DNA of 64,000 bases from Marinobacter aromaticivorans (GTDB taxonomy: Bacteria; Pseudomonadota; Gammaproteobacteria; Pseudomonadales; Oleiphilaceae), in the NCBI RefSeq assembly GCF_002806975.1, contig NZ_NIHD01000010.1:1-64000 (forward strand), in the 5' to 3' direction. Below, piece by piece: positions 35,813 to 43,246 of the stretch. A program made the position numbers and the translations under genes. Position 1 is the stretch's first letter; every line of letters begins with the position of its first letter. The notes beneath the pieces are model-generated. The model worked only from the letters and a program-made list of their open reading frames with translations, ran no database searches and was not told the DNA's origin.

Positions 35813-36659
35813 AACCACCCTCCCAGCCAATCGGCATCATGAAACCCGCAGCTCTGGCATGCCCACCCCCACCAAAGCGCTTTGCAATCTCGCTCACGTC
35901 CATGCCGGTATCCTTCGAACGCAGGCTAAACTTGCGGCCATCCGGTGTATCGAAGTAGCTGGCGGAAAACAGCTCACCCTCAGCCATGATGTTCCCGGCA
36001 TCAGATGCAAACATGTAGGGCACGTTGGCCACCGGTACCGAGTAACCACAGATCATCATCCGGCGCTTGGTGGCTTTCAGGATGTCGTCCAAATCCTTGT
36101 TATGCTTCCGGCGTAGGGTTTGGCCCATGCGCAGCATGAACTCCAGACCCTCGTCGTCTTCCACAGCCGTGAGAATGTTTTTCCACACTTCAAAATCGAA
36201 GTCATAAGAGAACAGAGCGGCCGACAGCTCTCGGGTACCCTTTAGCTCGAACTTCCACAGGTCACGATCTTGGATGTAGTCGATCAACCGCGGGCGGTCC
36301 TCGTCTGGAAAGCACCAGTCCCATGTAATTGCAGCCCCAGAGCGGGCCATATCAAACTGACCGTGGACGCGCCCAGCATCAAGCAGTGGCTGAATATCTG
36401 CCTCAGCGGTTTTGTGGTGATCCAGAATCGTGACGCTCTTAGCCTGTGCAATGATCTGCTCCAGCACTGGCAGTTTGTAAGAGAAATCCACCAGCAGAAC
36501 GTCATGGCCTGTGCAGTTCGGCGGGGTCTCGCCATAGGCTGCTGGCACGAACTCAGGGCGGCTATCGGCAAAGCGCAGCCATACAGCTAGGGCAGCCCCG
36601 AAACCGTCCGCACAGTTCGCGTGGTAGATGCACAGGGTTGGTTTGATTAGGGTCTTCAT
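35802..36659 (-). CDS. DHH/DHHA1-family phosphoesterase
   Basis: 285 residues. DHH motifs: HANCADGFGAA (13-23), VDFSY (57-61) and ILDHHKTA (78-85) for two-metal binding, and the DHHA1 glycine motif FGGGGHARAAGF near 262-273. Homologues degrade oligoribonucleotides, pAp or cyclic dinucleotides. A phage copy could recycle nucleotides or remove cyclic-dinucleotide defence signals; the substrate is not determined by sequence. Overlaps the upstream gene by four bases. Confidence 0.85.
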   Translation of the reverse strand: MKTLIKPTLCIYHANCADGFGAALAVWLRFADSRPEFVPAAYGETPPNCTGHDVLLVDFSYKLPVLEQIIAQAKSVTILDHHKTAEADIQPLLDAGRVHGQFDMARSGAAITWDWCFPDEDRPRLIDYIQDRDLWKFELKGTRELSAALFSYDFDFEVWKNILTAVEDDEGLEFMLRMGQTLRRKHNKDLDDILKATKRRMMICGYSVPVANVPYMFASDAGNIMAEGELFSASYFDTPDGRKFSLRSKDTGMDVSEIAKRFGGGGHARAAGFMMPIGWEGGYDV

Positions 36660-36877
36660 TCTGATTTTTCCTTTTGTGACATGTCACGATCTTTATAAAC
36701 GAGCGAAAGCAGGTACTCGGTCTGGTCTGTAAAGCCCTTTTCCTTAGCCTGCTCCGCAATCACTGAACGCTCTATTGCGGACAGCCGCATCGTCAGGTTG
36801 GCCATACCAAGAATCTGGTCACGATGCTTCTTGCGAACTCTCTCATTCCGCTTGCGCTCTGCATCTGTCAGGGCCAT
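36656..36877 (-). CDS. Small basic phage protein, unknown
   Basis: 73 residues from ATG 36877, placed by GGGAGGTGAT six bases upstream. Highly charged N-terminus MALTDAERKRNERVRKKHRD, then MRLSAIERSVIAEQAKEKGF, a layout seen in small RHH-like or helical DNA-binding phage proteins. Its 3' end contains a GTGACATGTCAC palindrome. Confidence 0.55.
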   Translation of the reverse strand: MALTDAERKRNERVRKKHRDQILGMANLTMRLSAIERSVIAEQAKEKGFTDQTEYLLSLVYKDRDMSQKEKSE

Positions 36878-36882
36878 GGCTA

Positions 36883-37170
36883 TCACCTCCCATGGAACGC
36901 ATCGTGTTTATCCAATGGCCTGCTGCTTACAACGCGCGAGCAGATCAGGGTCTGTCCGCCTCTCACCAGGGGCATCTCACGCGCCTGGCGGATCGCTCCG
37001 GACTCAGCTTCACGATCGCCTGCAGCCCTGAGATAAATGCTGCGTGTGGCTTTGATCTTCCGGGCTCCCGGAGCCCGGTAACCAACCAGAACCTTCCACG
37101 GCCATGGCTTCTCTGGGTCGATCCTCAGAGGGTGGTTATCTGACAGCTGGTACATGCTCAACTGATCCAT
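36883..37170 (-). CDS. Phage protein, unknown (95 residues)
   Basis: ATG 37170 overlaps the upstream stop in TGATG; ATG 37173 is an alternative. Contains WPWKVLVGYRAPGARKIKAT, which looks like a strand-rich domain. Not recognised. Confidence 0.5.
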   Translation of the reverse strand: MDQLSMYQLSDNHPLRIDPEKPWPWKVLVGYRAPGARKIKATRSIYLRAAGDREAESGAIRQAREMPLVRGGQTLICSRVVSSRPLDKHDAFHGR

Positions 37171-38006
37171 CATGCGACTCCCGCTGCTAACGCCATTTCT
37201 CTAACGGCATAGTCTTTGTTCACTAAGCCCCGGGACTTGTTACCGACAACTGCTGAGTTGACCCAAACGGTTTTGTTGGCGAGCCGCCGAATATGCCCTC
37301 TGCGAAGATGCACACGAGGTGATCTGCCAGTGCCAGAGCGTCCACAAGATCCGTTGCCTTCGGCCTGCGCAATGGTTAGAACTTTGTAGGAATAGAATGG
37401 TGGCTTACCCTTGCCAGCCCGCTTCTTGTTGAGGCGCTTACGTCCGCTAGGTGCTTCAGATATTGTCGTATTAGAACAAGCCAGCGCACATAGCAGCTGA
37501 ACCACCACAGATCGTACAAGCCGAACCATTAGCTGAAATTCCGAAAAAAGTTCTCGTACAGAATTATTCAAATCGGCGGTCACACTGCCGTGCGCTAAAG
37601 TTCCTTCCGCATAGTTATCTTGTATCCTCAAAGGGGAGAGGATCCACCTAGGTTCGGGGTCAACAACTTGTAAGAACGTAAGAGCAACAATTACATCGCT
37701 GTCGTCGCACTGAATGGCAAGTACGACATACTTATTAAAACCTTCACCAGGGAGACCCTCCCATTCGATGGCCATCGAGCTGAACGGCAACCGCTGACCA
37801 TGCGCATATTTCTTGTATATCTGACGAAGATCATCGCCATCAGAAAACCCGGCTTCAGGAAGTACCATGCCACCCGGAGGCAGTCGAAATTTCACGCTGT
37901 CCTTTATTGCTCCCCGCAACTTCGCGGCCATCTCAGCCAGTGGGGTTTGCGGATCTAACTTATCGAGATCGGACAATAGCTCAGTCACAAAGTAGGTGTG
38001 ATCCAT
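37170..38006 (-). CDS. Phage protein, unknown (278 residues)
   Basis: The N-terminal ~175 residues resemble no family I know. The C-terminus, with YKVLTIAQAEGN, SPRVHLRRGHIRRL and KTVWVNSAVVGN, is a short basic module also seen at the end of other phage and prophage proteins. ATG 38006 overlaps the upstream stop (TGATG). Confidence 0.6.
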   Translation of the reverse strand: MDHTYFVTELLSDLDKLDPQTPLAEMAAKLRGAIKDSVKFRLPPGGMVLPEAGFSDGDDLRQIYKKYAHGQRLPFSSMAIEWEGLPGEGFNKYVVLAIQCDDSDVIVALTFLQVVDPEPRWILSPLRIQDNYAEGTLAHGSVTADLNNSVRELFSEFQLMVRLVRSVVVQLLCALACSNTTISEAPSGRKRLNKKRAGKGKPPFYSYKVLTIAQAEGNGSCGRSGTGRSPRVHLRRGHIRRLANKTVWVNSAVVGNKSRGLVNKDYAVREMALAAGVA

Positions 38007-38218
38007 CACATATCCCCCATCACAGCCAAAGCCTTTCGCCCTGCCTTCAGTAGCGCCTTGCGGTGGCTAATCTTCTCAATGCCCTTGGCATTCATGTGGT
38101 GCAGGGTTTCCGCGATTGTTGCCAGCGTTGCCACTGGGCTAGTCGTCGCACTCAGCATCAAACTGATTTCGCAGTCGCTGGCGGATGTGCCTATGACCTG
38201 CTCTGGTGTTTTGCTCAC
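38006..38218 (-). CDS. Small phage protein, unknown (70 residues)
   Basis: GTG start overlapping the upstream stop by four bases. Helical, with IAETLHHMNAKGIEKISHRK; no family recognised. Confidence 0.5.
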   Translation of the reverse strand: MSKTPEQVIGTSASDCEISLMLSATTSPVATLATIAETLHHMNAKGIEKISHRKALLKAGRKALAVMGDM

Positions 38219-38799
38219 GCTGCTTTCTCCCGTTCTTCCAGATAATCCCTATTCGATTGCTGCCAAGTAGCCTTTCGGCTCTCGCTGTACCCGGGCCCCG
38301 CCATACGCTCAATCGTTCGCCGGTCATTGCACACCTGGGCGATAATCTCAGGCGGTGCGTAGTAGTAGTGCCAGAGCTCCACCGGGTCATCTGGCTTTCG
38401 GCCAGACCATGTTTGCGCGATCCATCCCATATCAAACACTTGGTCGGTGCGCTGGCTGCTTAGCACATCGGCGCGCAGCTCGTGGTAAGCGCCATCGATG
38501 TCGCCGATCTTGCGGGCCGGCAGGTCAAATGTTTGGCTTTCCATCCACATGGCCCCATCCGGAGCGCGACACAGCGCCCGCACACCGATCATCCAGTTGC
38601 GCGGGTGGCTCACCAGGTGATGTGCCAGATCCTCGCCCATGGGGCACCAGCCGCCCATACGCAGGTACGTTTGCGCCGTGGTGTACTGGAAGCCATCTTT
38701 TGGGCTCAGCAGGCCTTCCCATGTGAACAGGTGGCATGTGCCGAACAGTTTCTGATCCCGCGCTCGGTTGCTGTTGCGCTTGCGTCTGGGCTTAGCCAT
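38215..38799 (-). CDS. Phage protein, unknown (194 residues)
   Basis: Starts in a TAATG overlap. Basic N-terminus MAKPRRKRNSNRARDQK, a Trp/His-rich middle (WHYYYAPPEIIAQVC) and a charged C-terminal helix. Not recognised. Confidence 0.55.
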   Translation of the reverse strand: MAKPRRKRNSNRARDQKLFGTCHLFTWEGLLSPKDGFQYTTAQTYLRMGGWCPMGEDLAHHLVSHPRNWMIGVRALCRAPDGAMWMESQTFDLPARKIGDIDGAYHELRADVLSSQRTDQVFDMGWIAQTWSGRKPDDPVELWHYYYAPPEIIAQVCNDRRTIERMAGPGYSESRKATWQQSNRDYLEEREKAA

Positions 38800-39266
38800 T
38801 ACGCCACCTGCCCTATGTACCGATCAGCCACCAGAGACATGGCCTCAAAATCACCAGGCCACTGAATTTCAAATTTCTGGCGCGCCACAACGAAGAACAA
38901 TTCACCGCGCTCGATAACTAAAGAGGCATTTTCCGGCACTTGCTCCTGAAGCTTTTCCAGCAGCTGCAGCACATCGGTGGGCTCTGGGGACTCTGCGCAA
39001 ACCGTTTCACCATTCAGCCCGTTGTTCGGATAGCCAGAAAGATCGAGCATTTCCCGGCCCACACCGGTGAGCGACCAGCGCCCCGGGTTGTGTTTGGCGA
39101 TCAGCCCGGCCTGTTTCATATTGCCCAGGGCTGCGCTCATCTGCTTGCGCGTTTCAAATTCCTCAAACTCCGCATGCAGATCGTTGGTGTGAGATTCCCC
39201 GTGTTGCTTCAGGTAGTGCAGGATCTGCATTTCCTGCACTGCCAGGGGTGAGTGGTTGTTAGCCAT
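38799..39266 (-). CDS. Phage winged-helix protein
   Basis: 155 residues. The first 70 residues form a likely winged helix-turn-helix: EMQILHYLKQHGESHTNDLH, RKQMSAALGNMKQAGLIAK, RWSLTGVGREML. The C-terminal part is a small mixed domain. Starts in the same GGCGTAATGGCTAA junction as the next gene. Likely transcription or replication regulator. Confidence 0.6.
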   Translation of the reverse strand: MANNHSPLAVQEMQILHYLKQHGESHTNDLHAEFEEFETRKQMSAALGNMKQAGLIAKHNPGRWSLTGVGREMLDLSGYPNNGLNGETVCAESPEPTDVLQLLEKLQEQVPENASLVIERGELFFVVARQKFEIQWPGDFEAMSLVADRYIGQVA

Positions 39267-39901
39267 TACGCCAATTCCTCTTTTCTTTTCCTGGCGACCA
39301 TTTTCAGCCTCGCCATCGTTATCAGTACGTCCATGCCGCCCTCAGGCAGGCTACCCATTGCCATCCACCGGTTAATCACCGCGTTTTCTCCCCGTGTGAC
39401 AGCTACCAGGTTGTCAGGAGCAATGTTTGTTATATCCATGTCCCGGAACCGGACAATATGCCCTTTGGGCAATGGCCCGTTGTGCTCTTCCCAAACGATC
39501 ACATGCACAAACCTCCAGTTTTTATAGCTCTGGCCCTTCGGCGCATCGTCTCGCACTTTGCGTTTGCGGTAGCCGTATGTATCTATAATTTCCGTGCCCA
39601 CGGGCTGGTGGTTCTGGGGCAAATTCCCAGGCTTAAACCGGGTCTCGATTGAGCGCCCACCACTTACAAAGTTCGCGCCCTTGTTCCAGGTGTTGTGGCC
39701 CTTTCGGAAACACCCGGGCTTTTCTGCCGCCAGGTACTCTGAAGATTTCTTCAGGCCGAGAACCCGCCCGCGGTTTTTGATCGATGCATAAGTGCGCCCG
39801 AGCAGCTTTGCGATCTTCCGGTTTGATGTGTGCGGGTACAGTTCCCGCAGCCACTGGTCCTGCTGTGCTGTCCAAACCGCACTGTTCGTTCGAGCCCCCA
39901 C
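39266..39901 (-). CDS. HNH endonuclease with N-terminal HTH
   Basis: 211 residues from GTG 39901, placed just after the upstream stop with AAGGGC as ribosome site. The N-terminus (VWTAQQDQWLRELYPHTSNR, KIAKLLGRTYASIKNR) is a SANT/HTH-like binding unit. The C-terminus (FVHVIVWEEHNGPLPKGHIV, then NIAPDNLVAVTRGEN) is an HNH_3 nuclease of the kind found in free-standing phage homing endonucleases. Confidence 0.8.
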   Translation of the reverse strand: MGARTNSAVWTAQQDQWLRELYPHTSNRKIAKLLGRTYASIKNRGRVLGLKKSSEYLAAEKPGCFRKGHNTWNKGANFVSGGRSIETRFKPGNLPQNHQPVGTEIIDTYGYRKRKVRDDAPKGQSYKNWRFVHVIVWEEHNGPLPKGHIVRFRDMDITNIAPDNLVAVTRGENAVINRWMAMGSLPEGGMDVLITMARLKMVARKRKEELA

Positions 39902-39905
39902 GGCC

Positions 39906-40139
39906 TTAGCCCTTAATCTCAAGCATTTCGGGCATCTTGTGGCTGTGCCCGTACTCGATCTTGAGCTTGGCTGCGTCGTACACAAGCCGCGCGTTAGAGA
40001 CGATCTCTTTGCTGACGGTTGTTACCGACTGCGCCCGCTTGATCTCGGTTTCCAGCGCCTCTCCTTTGAGGTTTGGATCGTTCAACCGCGCCAGCTGGTC
40101 AAACAGCGTTTCATTGAGATTACTCAGCCCCTTGGACAT
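39906..40139 (-). CDS. Small phage protein, unknown (77 residues)
   Basis: ATG 40139 lies inside the end of the upstream gene with GAGGAA upstream. Predicted helical; ends SHKMPEMLEIKG. Phage proteins of this kind are common next to HNH genes; role unknown. Confidence 0.55.
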   Translation of the reverse strand: MSKGLSNLNETLFDQLARLNDPNLKGEALETEIKRAQSVTTVSKEIVSNARLVYDAAKLKIEYGHSHKMPEMLEIKG

Positions 40140-40428
40140 CACTCATTTCCTCCGTGGATTCCCGATCAATTTGTTTCAGCAGCTCCTCGGCATTTCGCAG
40201 AGCCGCCTGGTATGTGTTCTGAGCCGCAACGGCCATCTTTGCCATTGCGGCCAGGTCTTTCAGCACCTCGTGCAAATCATCTGCATGCCGGTTTTTGGCT
40301 GTTTCGATCACCAGAGGTACCTTGCGGAGCTTGTAACGCTCCACCTGGTCTTGCAGGTCTGCACCAGGCGTGAACACAGTTAGCAGCTCTTCGTCGCCTG
40401 GCCATATCAAGCCGTATGCATCAGCCAT
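40120..40428 (-). CDS. Phage protein, unknown (102 residues)
   Basis: Acidic N-terminus, then a long helical region (LKDLAAMAKMAVAAQNTYQA, LRNAEELLKQI) that may form a coiled coil. GGAGGTGAG precedes the ATG. Not recognised. Confidence 0.55.
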   Translation of the reverse strand: MADAYGLIWPGDEELLTVFTPGADLQDQVERYKLRKVPLVIETAKNRHADDLHEVLKDLAAMAKMAVAAQNTYQAALRNAEELLKQIDRESTEEMSDVQGAE

Positions 40429-40648
40429 TGCTCACCTCCCAACGCTCCGCGCCATCCTGTTCGTTGCCGCCAACTGCCTCCCACTGGTTACCAGCCTCAT
40501 CAACAGCGATGCAGCCCGGCACGTAGGCCTCCGGCCTTGGAAAGTCTTTGGCCCAGCCCGAAACATCGTTGCCAAACAGGACGACATACCCGCCAAACAG
40601 GCCCCGAACCTCACGGTAATTATTCGCTTGCTCTCTCCGGTTGCTCAT
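40421..40648 (-). CDS. Small phage protein, unknown (75 residues)
   Basis: Starts in an ATGA overlap with the csrA-like gene. Strand-rich, with GYVVLFGNDVSGWAKDFPRP. No family recognised; it is translationally coupled to CsrA. Confidence 0.5.
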   Translation of the reverse strand: MSNRREQANNYREVRGLFGGYVVLFGNDVSGWAKDFPRPEAYVPGCIAVDEAGNQWEAVGGNEQDGAERWEVSNG

Positions 40649-40827
40649 GCCCGCTCCTTTTGCTTTCTCAGGTAAATTTCCTCCCGGTCTACCGAGATGG
40701 ACCTGTCTGCAATCACCCCAAGCCGCACCTGAGCGCCCCGGTTTTCAAGCACTACTACTTTTGCGGTCTCTCCGCTGGCGGTTTCCATCACCACAGCTTC
40801 CCCGGGCAAGCGCGTTAGTATCAGCAT
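40645..40827 (-). CDS. csrA: Phage-encoded CsrA/RsmA RNA-binding regulator
   Basis: 60 residues from ATG 40827 (GGGGATAG upstream; a longer frame from 40869 is not needed). It opens MLILTRLPGEAVVM and ends SVDREEIYLRKQKERA, the two RNA-contact strands of CsrA. Arg48 aligns with the RNA-binding Arg44 of E. coli CsrA; there is a four-residue enlargement in the middle loop. CsrA dimers bind GGA motifs in mRNA leaders and block translation or change stability. In a leftward early operon it is likely to act on host or phage mRNAs. Confidence 0.9.
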   Translation of the reverse strand: MLILTRLPGEAVVMETASGETAKVVVLENRGAQVRLGVIADRSISVDREEIYLRKQKERA

Positions 40828-40840
40828 CTCTATCCCCTGC

Positions 40841-41041
40841 TCAGGCGGCGCCTGGACCCGTTTGTGCATTAACGGCCCGCGGCCTGGATTGCATGCGCAC
40901 CACGTTGCTCTGGCCTTCGGCTGGCGAAAACCGGAACCGGTTGTGCTCCACGAGCTTCATGTCGCACTTGATCTGAGCAGCAAATTGCATCAGCGAAATG
41001 ATGGGCGTGTTGTCTGGCAATTCGATGGTGATCGTTCTCAT
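40841..41041 (-). CDS. Small phage protein, unknown (66 residues)
   Basis: AGGAGAA lies seven bases before the ATG. Begins MRTITIELPDNTPIISLMQF, a short strand followed by a helix. It separates csrA from the LuxR-type gene; function unknown. Confidence 0.55.
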   Translation of the reverse strand: MRTITIELPDNTPIISLMQFAAQIKCDMKLVEHNRFRFSPAEGQSNVVRMQSRPRAVNAQTGPGAA

Positions 41042-41055
41042 GATTGTTCTCCTGG

Positions 41056-41445
41056 TTATGCGTAGTTGGCGCTGATTTGTTTGCGCCCGATGCGGCTGGC
41101 GGTCACTGGTGGCCGGGATGAGCTCACTGACGATGGCCGGCTGCGCATAGCAGGCACGGCAGCAAACACCAGCAGCGCCCAGGCAAGCATGCGAGCCCGG
41201 AACAGGCCCTGCATCCAGCCTTGGCTGATGAGGTCTACACGGCTGTGTGCGTGGAATTGGTCTTTGGCTTCGTCGAGGTGCCAGTTAACGGTGTCTGGCG
41301 AGATGCCCAGTTCCCGGGCGATTTCTTTGGCGCTCATACCTCTGGCCGCCAGCATGACGACTTCGGCGCGGCGTGGCGGTAAAAGCGTGTTGTCCGCCAG
41401 CTCTACGAGCATTCTTGGATAAGTTGGTTTTTGTCTGCGACCCAT
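41056..41445 (-). CDS. LuxR-type HTH protein with a hydrophobic C-terminal segment
   Basis: 129 residues. Residues 24-75 are a GerE/LuxR HTH (PRRAEVVMLAARGMSAKEIA, RELGISPDTVNWHLDEAKDQ). A hydrophobic stretch near 84-100 (ARMLAWALLVFAAVPAM) could be a membrane helix, followed by a basic tail. No sensory domain precedes the HTH. It is the first gene of the leftward early operon, right behind the operator cluster, so it may be an early activator or a delayed-early switch. Confidence 0.75.
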   Translation of the reverse strand: MGRRQKPTYPRMLVELADNTLLPPRRAEVVMLAARGMSAKEIARELGISPDTVNWHLDEAKDQFHAHSRVDLISQGWMQGLFRARMLAWALLVFAAVPAMRSRPSSVSSSRPPVTASRIGRKQISANYA

Positions 41446-41470
41446 GCTGTTGTCTCCCTGATCAACGCTA

Positions 41471-41521
41471 TGGGTAAAGATTACCTTTGGGTAAATACTC
41501 CAGTCAATACCTTTGGGTAAA
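41471..41521 (-). promoter_or_regulatory. Leftward early promoter (PL-like) with repressor operators
   Basis: Minus-strand -35 TTGACT (41507-41502), 18-base spacer, -10 TAATCT (41483-41478), facing the LuxR-type gene. Operator sites with core TACCTTTGGGTAA lie at 41481-41495 (over the -10 and spacer) and 41507-41521 (upstream of the -35), 26 bases apart, with a half-site TGGGTAAA at 41471-41478. The same type of sequence occurs at the rightward promoter. Confidence 0.7.
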
Positions 41522-41657
41522 CTTTTTTGAAAAATATCTACCTGACTCGTTTCAATGAGTGTATTGCACCGAAAATATGAAGGATGCCGCAGGATTTACT
41601 GTCATCTGCCCGGCGGGCTGACGTAGGAGAAAAGGTTTTCTTAATGCATTATAAAAC

Positions 41658-41699
41658 CGCCAGCATCATTTAACTGGCAGGGTATCAACAGTGCTGGCG
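41658..41699 (-). terminator. Hairpin after the TagO-like gene
   Basis: CGCCAGCA and TGCTGGCG form an 8-bp stem with a 26-base loop ten bases beyond the stop of the TagO-like gene. Possible terminator of the repressor operon. Confidence 0.4.
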
Positions 41700-41709
41700 A
41701 TAGCGATAT

Positions 41710-42336
41710 TTAGCGGCACTTGGATCTCACGTACTTGATGGCATCAGAGCCACCTGTCAGTTTAACCGCGAACTGAACCCGCCCCTCGCCGTACCATGAA
41801 AACTCTGCAATCATCGTGGGGTTCGTTTCCAGTCGCCGGATCACCTCCGCGCTATCATCAAACATTAAGAAGCGCGACCCATGATCCTGAGTGAAGCCAT
41901 GGGTAATGATGTCGCCACTCCAAAGCACTTGAGCCTGGATTTCTGAATATTCATCGCGCAGATCGGCGCCGAGCATGTTTGGCGAAGTGGAAAATACAAA
42001 ATAAGCCCACTCGTGATTGCTGCTGCAGCCGATAGCGAGCTTCATCGTGGTGTCATGATACGGAAATTGCATCGGCCACATAGGGGGTATATTTGCAGTT
42101 AGCACGTAAAAAGATTTGCGCCCGCGCATCTCGTCAAAAGCCCGCGTCTCTGACCATCCAGAAGGCAGGGTTGGGGGTTTAGGCGCCGGCGTTGAGTAGA
42201 CCCGGGAGAAACACTCCTTCCGCTGGGCGGAATCGTCTATGGACAGGCATTCCGTCATATCAATTTCTTGGGCCGACAACTGGACTGAAGCTATTGATAT
42301 GATTGCTGCAGCCGCCCAAACTGACCATCCTTGCAT
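41710..42336 (-). CDS. Secreted TagO/VasI-like protein in the rex position
   Basis: 208 residues from ATG 42336 (AAGGGA upstream). A signal peptide ends near SVQLSA, followed by the TagO/VasI-like motif MTECLSIDDSAQRKECF and, at the C-terminus, VQFAVKLTGGSDAIKYVRSK. TagO proteins are accessory to some T6SS clusters, but related copies occur in prophages. It is 14 bases downstream of the repressor on the same strand, so it should be expressed in the lysogen, the place where lambda has rexAB. A lysogenic-conversion or exclusion role is inferred. Confidence 0.7.
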   Translation of the reverse strand: MQGWSVWAAAAIISIASVQLSAQEIDMTECLSIDDSAQRKECFSRVYSTPAPKPPTLPSGWSETRAFDEMRGRKSFYVLTANIPPMWPMQFPYHDTTMKLAIGCSSNHEWAYFVFSTSPNMLGADLRDEYSEIQAQVLWSGDIITHGFTQDHGSRFLMFDDSAEVIRRLETNPTMIAEFSWYGEGRVQFAVKLTGGSDAIKYVRSKCR

Positions 42337-42350
42337 AATAAATCCCTTCC

Positions 42351-43163
42351 CTATCTTAGAACCGACCACCAAAAAACCCGGCCAATGACCCGCACGCTGG
42401 CGACCATCTCATCGGCTGTAATTTCTTCAACAGGATGCTCGCCGGCGTTTTGGCTAACGATCTTTAATCCACCGCCAGGCCTGCGATGCAGGTATTTAAC
42501 ACGCAACATTCCGCCGTGATCGATAGCGTATATTTCGCCGTCCCTAATTGTTGTGTCACCGGTGTCCACACCTACGCAGGTTCCGTCGGGCATAACCGGC
42601 TCCATGGAGTTGCCGCGAACAAATGCGCAAGCTGCATTTTCTTTCTGTACGCCAGCTCTGGCCAGTGTGGATTTCGCAAAGCGGAGTTTGGCCCCGTGAT
42701 TCTCAACAACTTCCGTCTGGCCCGCGCCTGCTGCCAGCTCTACTTCCCGGAATAACGGCAACTCAACCTCATCGTCGTCCAGTGGTGTTTTACTGTCCCA
42801 TGCATCCATCCGCCCGAAGAACTCCAACTCATCGGCTCGTTTGCCGCCGCTCTCCTTTGGCGTTCCGGTAAAAGCAACCCCAGGGTTTGCGCCATAATCC
42901 GAAAACCCCTCACGAACCTGACTTCCGATTGCTCTGTGCGCTTCATCCAGAACTATTGCTTGATCCAGCCATCCCTTGCGGAGACCCACACTTTCTTCTA
43001 CATGCCGAGCGAACCCCTCACCAATGTTCTTTGTCCCCTTCAGGACTCTTGAAATGTAATCGGGCTGGCGGTCTATAGCGTCAGCTAGCGCCCGTTGTTT
43101 GCCGTCAAACTGGCTGCGAATTAACCGTGAAAGGTTGTCCCTGCGGACTTTATGAATATCCAT
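42351..43163 (-). CDS. cI: CI-type phage repressor, S24 self-cleaving
   Basis: 270 residues from ATG 43163 (longer frames start inside the promoter). HTH near 22-60 (ALADAIDRQPDYISRVLKG). The C-terminal S24/LexA domain has the cleavage region VELAAGAG (141-148), nucleophile Ser186 in VRGNSMEPVMPDG and Lys223 in RVKYLHRRPGG. RecA-stimulated self-cleavage would induce the phage after DNA damage. It likely binds the TTACC-N4-GGTAA sites on both sides. Confidence 0.93.
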   Translation of the reverse strand: MDIHKVRRDNLSRLIRSQFDGKQRALADAIDRQPDYISRVLKGTKNIGEGFARHVEESVGLRKGWLDQAIVLDEAHRAIGSQVREGFSDYGANPGVAFTGTPKESGGKRADELEFFGRMDAWDSKTPLDDDEVELPLFREVELAAGAGQTEVVENHGAKLRFAKSTLARAGVQKENAACAFVRGNSMEPVMPDGTCVGVDTGDTTIRDGEIYAIDHGGMLRVKYLHRRPGGGLKIVSQNAGEHPVEEITADEMVASVRVIGRVFWWSVLR

Positions 43164-43209
43164 TTTGCAAGGATATTTGGCGATTACTTTCTGGTAAATG
43201 TCCTGCGGG

Positions 43210-43245
43210 TTGACAGGATAGTTACCCGTGGGTAAATATAGCGCG
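43210..43245 (+). promoter_or_regulatory. Rightward promoter (PR-like) with operator
   Basis: Consensus -35 TTGACA (43210-43215), exactly 17 bases, -10 TAAATA (43233-43238). The palindrome TTACCCGTGGGTAA (43222-43235) fills the spacer and overlaps the -10. The start point should be near 43245, leaving almost no leader before the ATG at 43247. Confidence 0.8.
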
Positions 43246-43246
43246 C

